Part shown: piece by piece, positions 1 to 6,763 of the stretch
Layout of the letters: each line of letters starts with the position of its first letter
Numbering within the stretch: position 1 is the stretch's first letter
NCBI GenBank assembly: GCA_963834685.1
Contig: CAWICW010000013.1
Coordinates: 1 to 64,000, forward strand
Length of the DNA stretch: 64,000 nt
Reading direction: 5' to 3'
Source of the DNA: Palsa-504 sp963834685
GTDB taxonomy: Bacteria > Actinomycetota > Actinomycetes > Streptosporangiales > Streptosporangiaceae
Notes under the pieces: generated by a model
Told to the model about the DNA's origin: nothing
The model's input: only the letters and a program-made list of their open reading frames with translations
Database searches by the model: none
Made by a program: the position numbers and the translations under genes

Positions 1-57
1 GTGAAGGCGCGAGCGTTGCCGCACCGGCTGTGCTGGCGATAGCCGGCTTGGGCCGCC

Positions 58-1272
58 TCAGTTGTGGATGCGCAGTTCGCGTTCGGTCTGCTCGTACACC
101 CGGTCCTGAGCGTCATGGTCACGAGACCTCTTGGATGACTTTTTGAGCTTGGCCGAGGTGTAGTAGCCGCCGGTGGCGGTGGCGAGGTCGGGATCGGCCA
201 GCAGCCGGACACAGCCGCGCGAGCCCTTCTCTGGCGGTCCGACGAACGGTTTCATCAGCGCCTGAATGGTCTTGAACGTGCCGCCGGCCTTGCCGCCAAA
301 GCCGGAGTTGACCGTGCCGGGGCTGACCGCGTTGAAGGTCAGGCCGTCCCCTTGATGCCGCCGGGCCATGGCGTATGTGTACATCAGCGCAAGAAGCTTG
401 GCGTCTGCGTAGGCATGCATCTGCGAGTACTTGCCGGGGTAGCTCCAGTCAGTAATCGGCTTGCCTCGTGACTCGATCAACGCCGTCATGTTCACGACCC
501 GGGAGGGCGATGCGAAGTCATCAGCTCCCTTGCGCAGAAGGTCGAGCAGCCCCTCCGTCAACGCTGCGACAGCGATGTGATTAATCGCGATCGTTCGCTC
601 ATAGCCGTCCGGAGAGAGGGCCTTGGTGGCGAAGGCCGCGCCCGCGTTGTTGACCAGCCCGTTCAAACCCTTCGGGCTCGCTTGGTGCACCGCCTTGACC
701 AACTCGCGGACGCCGGCAAGCGAGCCCAGATCTCCAGCCACGGCTAGATACTGGCCCTTGCCGTTGCCGTTGCTGACCAGCAGGTCTACTGCTCGTCTGG
801 CGTGGTCAGCGCGTCGTGCATGCACCAGCACAGTCGCGCCGCTGTTGCCGACACCTTGAGCTGGCTCATGGCCGATACCACCCTTGGTCGTGCCGGTGAC
901 CAAGACGGTCTGACCGTCGAGCCTTCCGGCGAACTGGGCGTCGAACTTGCTCATACGCTTCTCCCCATCGGACAAGTCCTCGTTAGGGAGGCCGTCGAGC
1001 AAGCTGAAACGGGCGTCCATCGCGACACTTCGGACATCGATCAGCTGCTGATATTCAGGCGAGTTGTACCATCTGACAGCCGTCTCATGGTCCGGAAACC
1101 GCATGATCGCTCCCGAGGAGAGCATGGGATCGCCATGCAGGATCTCGCAGTTACTGTTGGCGAGAACCTCGCCTCCGTGCTCTTTGACCGTCTGCCCAGC
1201 GTTGGGGCCGTATTTCTCACGCACAACATCCGGGTCCTTAACTGTGAATTCGATAATGACGTATGCGCTCAT
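58..1272 (-). CDS. DUF1330 domain fused to short-chain dehydrogenase/reductase
   Basis: One uninterrupted frame encodes 404 residues: a DUF1330 domain (about 1-97, starting MSAYVIIEF), a short linker (NEDLSDGEKR) and an SDR domain (about 107-404). The ATG at 1272 has GAGGAG just upstream. An internal in-frame ATG at 954 is preceded by GGGGAGAAG, so the SDR could also be made alone. SDR motifs are the dinucleotide loop TGTTKGGIG, which has one residue more than the usual TGxxxGIG, then NNAG and YADAK (YxxxK). Where a catalytic Ser is expected the sequence reads NMTA. DUF1330 proteins are normally free-standing at about 95 residues. The substrate is unknown. It lies 73 bp after another SDR on the same strand, and both are divergent from a TetR regulator that may control them. 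Confidence 0.8.
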   Translation of the reverse strand: MSAYVIIEFTVKDPDVVREKYGPNAGQTVKEHGGEVLANSNCEILHGDPMLSSGAIMRFPDHETAVRWYNSPEYQQLIDVRSVAMDARFSLLDGLPNEDLSDGEKRMSKFDAQFAGRLDGQTVLVTGTTKGGIGHEPAQGVGNSGATVLVHARRADHARRAVDLLVSNGNGKGQYLAVAGDLGSLAGVRELVKAVHQASPKGLNGLVNNAGAAFATKALSPDGYERTIAINHIAVAALTEGLLDLLRKGADDFASPSRVVNMTALIESRGKPITDWSYPGKYSQMHAYADAKLLALMYTYAMARRHQGDGLTFNAVSPGTVNSGFGGKAGGTFKTIQALMKPFVGPPEKGSRGCVRLLADPDLATATGGYYTSAKLKKSSKRSRDHDAQDRVYEQTERELRIHN

Positions 1273-1345
1273 GCGGATACTCCTCAGTTGCTGGTTATGA
1301 TTTGTGCTCTGGATCTTCGCTATTAAGCGGCGCCGATGACGGGAG

Positions 1346-2095
1346 TCACGTCGCCGCTCGGCCGCCGTCGACCGCAAGTGTGACGCCGTGGACGAAGCTG
1401 GCATCATCACTGGCCAGGAAGACGATCGCCGCAGCAAGTTCCTCGGGCTGAGCTACGCGGCCTGCTGGTGCTAGTGCTGCGAGCTGATTCACCATCTCGT
1501 CGGGGACTCCTTCCATCATGCGGGTGTGCGTCGGGCCGGGGGCGACGGCGTTGACCCGGACACCACTCGGGCCGTATTCGGCGGCCCAGGTCTTCGTCAA
1601 CAGTTCGAGAGCCGCCCGGCTGGCGCCATACAGAGCCATGCCAGCCTGTCCGAAGCTGGCGACCATCGTGGAGATGTTGACGATCGAACCCCATCCGCGT
1701 TCGGCCATGGCTGGCGCCAGTGACGCGACGAGGAAGAACGGAACCTTGACGTTCAGTGCAAAGGTCTCGTCGAACTCTGCTTCGGTGGCTGCGTTGCTTG
1801 GTCCGAGCAAGGCGACGCCAGCGTTGTTGATGAGGATGTCGACGTGACCGCCGCCAGCCTCAGTGGCCCACCCGACCAGCTCCCGGGCCGATTCGAGGTC
1901 GCTCAACGAAGTGAGCCGGAACGATGCGCTACCGCCGCTGCCCTCGATCTCGGCGACCACGTCCTTGGCTCGTTGGTCATTGCGCCCGACTACCAGTACG
2001 TGAGCGCCGCGGGCGGCCAAGGCGATGGCCGTAGCCTTGCCGATCCCGCTCGTCGAGCCCGTTACCAGAGCTGTCTTGCCCTCTAGGTCAGTCAT
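1346..2095 (-). CDS. short-chain dehydrogenase/reductase (FabG-like), YxxxR variant
   Basis: A 249-residue classical SDR, an NAD(P)-dependent cytosolic oxidoreductase of normal length. It has TGSTSGIG near residue 12, NNAG, and a catalytic Ser in NISTMV. The active-site segment reads YGASR, so the near-invariant Lys of YxxxK is replaced by Arg. The C-terminal VDGG is typical. The ATG at 2095 follows GAGAGGA about 12 nt upstream. Its neighbours are the downstream DUF1330-SDR gene, probably the same transcript, and a divergent TetR gene 97 bp away, the usual arrangement for a repressor controlling oxidoreductases. The substrate cannot be predicted, and the Lys to Arg change may lower or alter catalysis. 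Confidence 0.88.
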   Translation of the reverse strand: MTDLEGKTALVTGSTSGIGKATAIALAARGAHVLVVGRNDQRAKDVVAEIEGSGGSASFRLTSLSDLESARELVGWATEAGGGHVDILINNAGVALLGPSNAATEAEFDETFALNVKVPFFLVASLAPAMAERGWGSIVNISTMVASFGQAGMALYGASRAALELLTKTWAAEYGPSGVRVNAVAPGPTHTRMMEGVPDEMVNQLAALAPAGRVAQPEELAAAIVFLASDDASFVHGVTLAVDGGRAAT

Positions 2096-2159
2096 GCGAT
2101 GTGTCGTCCTCTCGCTCCAAAATGGGTGGTGCGACTCACTCTGACAGGCCGACAGTGGG

Positions 2160-2186
2160 TTGTCAAACTCAAAATCCTGCTAACAT
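2160..2186 (+). promoter_or_regulatory. putative promoter for the TetR gene (leaderless)
   Basis: TTGTCA at 2160-2165 and TAACAT at 2181-2186 are separated by 15 nt, shorter than ideal. The -10-like box ends 6 nt before the ATG at 2193 and no ribosome binding site is visible, so a leaderless transcript fits. On the other strand TTGACA overlaps the same AT-rich stretch and may serve the SDR genes. Confidence 0.35.
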
Positions 2187-2192
2187 TGGTGC

Positions 2193-2798
2193 ATGGTCAA
2201 CGAGACGAGTGACCGGCCGAGGCTCACCCCCAAGGGAGCACGCACCCGGGCACGAATAGTGGAGGAGGCCGCCGCCCTCATCCATGAGCGCGGGGTGGCG
2301 GGCACCACCTTGGAAGACGTCAAGGTGGCGGCGGAAGTCAGCGGCTCTCAGATGTACCACTACTTCCCCGACAAGAACGAACTCGTGCAGGCGGTCATCG
2401 ACTACCAAGCCGACACCATCGTCACTCACCAGGGGCACGTGCTCAGCAGCGCGAACGGAGTCGAAGCCTGGCGGAACATGGTGATCACCGCAGCGAAGCT
2501 CACCAAAGCAAAGGGGGGCTGCCCACTTGGCTCGCTCGGTGGCCAACTCGCCGAGAGTGACCCCGAGGCCCGAGCGCTCATCGCGGCCGGGTTCGATCAG
2601 TGGGCAGCCACCATCGGCGATGCACTCAGATCCCTTCATGCCGACGGGAAACTCCCGCCCGACATCGACCCGGACGACCTCGCCACTACTCTGCTCGCCA
2701 CGCTCCAAGGAGGACTTCTACTCGCCCAGGTACACCGGAGTACCCGCCCGTTCGAAACTGCGGTCGACACCCTCCTCGCCCTTGCCATCGGCAGATGA
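2193..2798 (+). CDS. TetR family transcriptional regulator
   Basis: A 201-residue TetR-type repressor. The N-terminal helix-turn-helix covers about residues 15-60 (GARTRARIVEEAAALIHERG ... GSQMYHYFPDKNELV), with the family-typical Y-H-Y-F-P-D-K motif. The C-terminal ligand domain resembles the TetR_C class found beside oxidoreductases. It is transcribed away from two SDR genes with a 97-bp shared intergenic region, so repression of those genes relieved by their substrate is the natural inference. No Shine-Dalgarno sequence precedes the ATG. The ligand is unknown. Confidence 0.9.
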   Translation: MVNETSDRPRLTPKGARTRARIVEEAAALIHERGVAGTTLEDVKVAAEVSGSQMYHYFPDKNELVQAVIDYQADTIVTHQGHVLSSANGVEAWRNMVITAAKLTKAKGGCPLGSLGGQLAESDPEARALIAAGFDQWAATIGDALRSLHADGKLPPDIDPDDLATTLLATLQGGLLLAQVHRSTRPFETAVDTLLALAIGR

Positions 2799-3181
2799 GC
2801 CCAAACCGGGTTCGTTCACAGCCATCGCCGAGGTCGGCTCACGGCTCTTGGATGATGCATGTGCATCCACACGATGCGCTTGCGGACACGCTGCCGTTCG
2901 TGATGCGGGACACCTCGCCGCGCCCGGCGGGTTGCTCAGGTCTGGCATTCCGTGAGCTCATTCAGCCGACCCTGACTGCTCGTGCCTCTTGGACGTGAAC
3001 CGGCCTCGTCAAGATGAACGGAATTTCGTGACAGCTCCTCGCGTGGGGGAGACGTCGCCCGCGGCGCCCGCCACCGGTCCAGGCCCGTCGACAGACCCCG
3101 GCCCAGCTAGATGATCCAGGACACCGCATCGCGCTGATGCTGGGCGCACGCTACAGTCCGACAAGACGAAGGGAGGCGGCT
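2799..3181. other. intergenic, no gene seen
   Basis: About 380 bp between the TetR gene and the PRC-barrel gene. Short open frames on both strands show no recognisable protein and poor codon pattern. GGGAGG near 3171 is the ribosome binding site of the next gene. Confidence 0.5.
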
Positions 3182-3769
3182 ATGGCCGGAGAAGCGCAGT
3201 TCACGATCGGGGCCAGGGCAAGCTGTACAGATGGTTACTGCGGCGAGGTGCGCCGCCTGATCATCGATCCGGCCACTGAGACGGTTACCCATCTTGTCAT
3301 CCAGCCGGGGCACCGGCAGGAGGCCGGGCGGCTTGTCCCCGTGCACTTGGTCGAGACCACGGAGGGGGAAATCAGGCTGCGCTGCACGCGCGCGGAGTTC
3401 GGCGAGCTCGACCACGCCGCGGAACGCGACCTGGTCGCGGGTGCGGAATCCCCCCAGATAGTCGGACGCCAGAGCATGACCGCCGGAGCGTTGAGGCAGA
3501 CGACGGTCCTCGAAGACGTTATTCCGGTGGGTGAGAAGGAGGTGGGGCCCGGGGAGGGGGTCCACGCCGTCGATGGTGAGATCGGTCGGGTGCAGGGCTT
3601 CCTCGTCAACCCGGGCGATGATCGGGTGACCCACGTGCTGCTCCAGGAGGGGCACCTGTGGGGCCGCAAGAAAGTCGCCATCCCCATCAGCGCCGTGACC
3701 GGGGTGGACGCCGGAATCCGGCTCAACCTCACGAAGGAACAGGTCGGAGAACTGCCGCCTGTGGCCTAG
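3182..3769 (+). CDS. PRC-barrel domain protein
   Basis: A 195-residue cytosolic protein with two PRC-barrel-like halves: residues about 5-75 (FTIGARASCTDGYCGEVRRLIIDPATE, then LVIQPGH and RLVPVHLV) and about 110-195 (GEIGRVQGFLVNPGDDRVTHVLL and KKVAIPISAV). PRC-barrels are small beta barrels found in RimM, photosynthetic reaction-centre H subunits and stress proteins. In actinobacteria the two-copy form is common and uncharacterised. The ATG at 3182 is chosen over an upstream in-frame ATG (3137) because GGGAGG lies at the right distance. It stands alone with no operon partner. Confidence 0.85.
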   Translation: MAGEAQFTIGARASCTDGYCGEVRRLIIDPATETVTHLVIQPGHRQEAGRLVPVHLVETTEGEIRLRCTRAEFGELDHAAERDLVAGAESPQIVGRQSMTAGALRQTTVLEDVIPVGEKEVGPGEGVHAVDGEIGRVQGFLVNPGDDRVTHVLLQEGHLWGRKKVAIPISAVTGVDAGIRLNLTKEQVGELPPVA

Positions 3770-3921
3770 CGGATTCGGCCGCTTTGAGGTAACGATCAAG
3801 GAACGGGGGGGCCAGCCTGCCTGCGCAGCCGACATGGACGCAGGCTGGACTAGTTTCGCCAAGCCCTCCTAAGTGTCTGCGGTGGCCTTGCGGCGCAACG
3901 CCACCGCGCGTCACAGTAGCG

Positions 3922-4152
3922 TTGGTGGAAGTCCTCGGCCAGGCGCTCGTCGGGGTAGCGATCGCTGAGCAACTGGTCGCGCAGACCGCCAAGCGGTCCC
4001 CGGAGTTCGCCGCCAGCTACGCGGCCATCGCGAAATGGCGCGAGACCAAGATCGCCACTATCGCGATCGCCCGCAAGTTCCTGACCCGCGCCTTGCACCT
4101 GCTTTCCGACATTCAGGCCGCCGAGGCCAGCACGCCGCCCCGGCGACCGTGA
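3922..4152 (+). pseudogene. possible C-terminal remnant of an IS110/IS116-type transposase
   Basis: The 76-residue open frame contains KWRETKIATIAIARKFLTRA followed by LHLLSD, which resembles the C-terminal helix-hairpin region of IS110/IS116-family transposases. No DEDD catalytic domain, no start region and no terminal repeats are present. If real it is the 3' end of a decayed element. The resemblance is by eye only and could be accidental. Confidence 0.3.
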
Positions 4153-4867
4153 AGACAGGAGGGTCGCCAAGCCCCCGGGCGCGCTCGCTCCTTGGGGCAT
4201 GAGCAGGCCGCCAGGCCCAGCTCGATCACATGACTGAGCAGCCCGGTCCCGGACACATGGTCATGGCAGCCGGCCCGCACGCCGGGCCGGCGCCGGATGG
4301 GTGCTTGTGAGACCACTCCGCCAGCCACGCACCGGGAACACGCACACGACCCCGCATAAACCAGATCGCAAAAGGAGCCTTCCCCGCCCTCGATGATCTT
4401 CCGCCGCTGGCCGGCGTCAAGCTCGTTCGTCCTCGCCGCTGCGCGGCTGCGGGCGCTCCAGCTTAACCCCTGGCCGCGCGGCAGGACGACCCGGGCAGCT
4501 GCGAGGAAGATCCAGAAGAACGGTCAGCCCAGCCCGGCGGCGCGCCAAGTCACCGGGCCAGATCCGTATGCCCTCTTGACAACGGCGGCCCTTATGGGTG
4601 CCGCTGCGCGAGCGGCTGACACGCGATGCGATCCTGTGCGGTAAGTACGTTACCGGCGCTGAGCATCGGGCATGCTCCTGGTGTGCACGACCGCGGCGAT
4701 AGTCAAGCGCTGAAGCCGCAGCCATCGTCACTGCCCGCTGCGGGGCCCGGAACGATGCCAGGCGAGCGTCCTGGCGGGACGGTGCAGCCCAGCCTGGCCA
4801 AGTCTGCTGTCGCCTTGCGGCCGGCCCTGCCGACACCGAGTTCTGCTACCAGCTTCACAAGGCCGCC
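4153..4867. other. intergenic, mostly without recognisable genes
   Basis: About 700 bp with no convincing coding region, except that from about 4803 the sequence is in frame with the following GNAT gene and encodes a plausible N-terminus for it (see that entry). The rest is high-GC with short frames on all strands. Confidence 0.5.
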
Positions 4868-5254
4868 ATGGGCGAGTACATCACGGCGATCTGGGGGTGG
4901 GACGAGCAGGTCCAGCGCGCGTTTCATGAGCGCGCCTTCAACCCGCACCGATGGCAGATCATCACCACCGGGCAGGCTGACGTCGGCATGCTGGATGTCG
5001 AGTACCGCCCCGGGGAGATCTACTTGTCCCGCATCGAAATCCACCCCGGCCATCAAGGCCACGGCATCGGTACCCGGATCATCAGCGCCCTTGTCGAGGA
5101 AGCACAGCGCACGGGCCAGGACCTGGTCCTCGACGTGCTCACGGTCAACCGCCGCGCGCAAGCGCTCTACCATCGGCTTGGCCTGATGGAAGTGGCCAGG
5201 CACGGCGACCGCGACACCAAGATCACCATGCAGTCCACCCGTCATCGGAAGTAG
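4868..5254 (+). CDS. GNAT family N-acetyltransferase, N-terminus probably damaged
   Basis: A 128-residue protein carrying most of a GNAT fold: strands LDVEYRPGEIYLSRIEIHP, the acetyl-CoA pyrophosphate loop HQGHGIGTRI (Q/RxxGxG/A) and the C-terminal NRRAQALYHRLGL. The ATG at 4868 is internal to the fold: codons directly upstream in the same frame read ADTEFCYQLHKAAM, the usual start region of this subfamily. The frame is open back to 4703 but contains no ATG, GTG, TTG or CTG. Either translation begins at 4868 with a shortened domain, or the original start was mutated and this is a young pseudogene. The acyl acceptor is unknown. Confidence 0.7.
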   Translation: MGEYITAIWGWDEQVQRAFHERAFNPHRWQIITTGQADVGMLDVEYRPGEIYLSRIEIHPGHQGHGIGTRIISALVEEAQRTGQDLVLDVLTVNRRAQALYHRLGLMEVARHGDRDTKITMQSTRHRK

Positions 5255-5772
5255 AGGCTGGCAGGTTCGCCGCGGGGATACGAGATCTGCTTCAGCGCTG
5301 CGGCACTCTTGCATCCGTCGGTCGCGGAATGCACAGGAGTTCGATCCGGCCTGCCATAACCGCCGCAGCCTGCGGCTGACACGACCGCCCTTGCGATGAG
5401 CGGGCGTTTCCTGTCCGAATAATTTTGCGTTGGCCTGTATCTCGATATAGGTCGTGGCCGACGTCAATACATCGTTTCCGTTCGTGCCAAGGGCGACCGC
5501 TGGCCAGGCATTTCGGCCCCGGCACAAGCCTCCTCGCGAGGAGATTTCCGTGAGCTCGCCTGTGGGCGGGTGGTAATGGGGCTGGATACTCCACTGGCTG
5601 TCGGTGCTGCGTGCCTGATCCGCCACTGCCGAATATACCCCGTCGCCGTCCAGCGTACGGTGCTAGACGTCATCGCAGACTTTCAGAGACGCCAGCGGGC
5701 GCCCATGGCGGTCTGCATGCTTGATGACGTGCCGCCGTGGTCCGGTGATTGACGGTCTAGGTCCATTGGGGC
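5255..5772. other. intergenic, no gene seen
   Basis: About 520 bp with only short overlapping frames on both strands, none resembling a known protein and none with a convincing ribosome binding site. Confidence 0.45.
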
Positions 5773-6189
5773 CTAGGGTGACGGGCCGGCGGTTGCTGGC
5801 GTCGTGTACTCGAATGCGGCGGATGCGGTATCCCTGCCGCATTTGCGGGCAAGCAGCGTAGCGAGCTTGCCAGGCTCTGACCCCGGCTGGGGAACGCGGA
5901 TCTGGGAGATCACGACAAGGCCGCCGGGCGCGGCGATGGCACAGGGGTGACCTGTGGGGCAGTCACCCATGACGGCCGCGACGATCAGGGCCATCGCGAG
6001 GACGTCGGTGCGCAGGCCATCGTCGAGACCGGATTTGAGGGCAATGTGCTCGCCGAAGCTGACGATCGCAGCGGTGTTCTCGTCCGGCCACCGGCTCGCC
6101 GCGGCGGCATCGTCGAGCACGGTGATGCCTAGGCGCATCGCGGTCTCGTACAGGCGGGCGAGAGGGCCAGGAAGCCCTGGTGCAGGCAT
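5773..6189 (-). CDS. hypothetical protein
   Basis: A 138-residue open frame with amino-acid composition typical of a cytosolic protein and a segment IVSFGEHIALKSGLDDGLRTD, then VLAMALIVAAVMGDCPTGHPCAI. I do not recognise a family. No strong ribosome binding site precedes the ATG at 6189, so the start is uncertain. It may be transcribed with nothing else, because the next gene on this strand lies upstream by 130 bp. Confidence 0.4.
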   Translation of the reverse strand: MPAPGLPGPLARLYETAMRLGITVLDDAAAASRWPDENTAAIVSFGEHIALKSGLDDGLRTDVLAMALIVAAVMGDCPTGHPCAIAAPGGLVVISQIRVPQPGSEPGKLATLLARKCGRDTASAAFEYTTPATAGPSP

Positions 6190-6320
6190 TGAGTAAGATT
6201 CGTTTCTTTGCCGCTGGAAGTTCCGGCCGCCGCGCCGACCGCGTAACCGAAGGCAGAATCATCACGAGCGCGCGGCTTTGCGGAGGCACGGCAGGCCGAT
6301 GGGCTCTGGACCGATGGAAC

Positions 6321-6551
6321 CTAGCGACCCACCGGGCCGGCCATTGCTGCGCGGGCTGGACGGCCGGTTTCCTGCACGACTGCCGGATTAGACTGCGCGG
6401 GGATCAGCGCAGGGACGGCTTTCGCCGTGACCTCGGCGTGCTTGGCATTGAGTTCGGCGTTCCAGCGTTTGCAGGTGTGCCATAGCGGGAGCCCTGCCCA
6501 GCAGCAGACGAACAACAGCGCAAGCGGGATGTTCAGCCAGAACCACGTCAC
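6321..6551 (-). CDS. small single-pass membrane protein
   Basis: A 76-residue protein with one N-terminal transmembrane helix (about residues 3-24, FWLNIPLALLFVCCWAGLPL) and a hydrophilic tail (KRWNAELNAKHAEVTAK). The start is set at the GTG at 6551 because GGGGAGGGG lies 8 nt upstream. A longer frame begins at 6605 but lacks a ribosome binding site. Topology suggests a cytoplasmic C-terminus. I recognise no family. Confidence 0.5.
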   Translation of the reverse strand: MTWFWLNIPLALLFVCCWAGLPLWHTCKRWNAELNAKHAEVTAKAVPALIPAQSNPAVVQETGRPARAAMAGPVGR

Positions 6552-6763
6552 GACGATGACCCCTCCCCAGTGATCGGCTTCGGCGGGCGCCCTGCCACAG
6601 CGCACTCAATATGCACGGAGCGGTCAGCTAGGCGGCTGATGCGCAACCCCTGACGCCAGCGTGCACGTGAGCGCAGTGCAGACCGGCTCGCCAGCCCGTC
6701 CGTACTCGCGAACCTACGCGCTCATGCGCATGACCGGCATCGGGGATTTCCCTGGGTTTTTCC

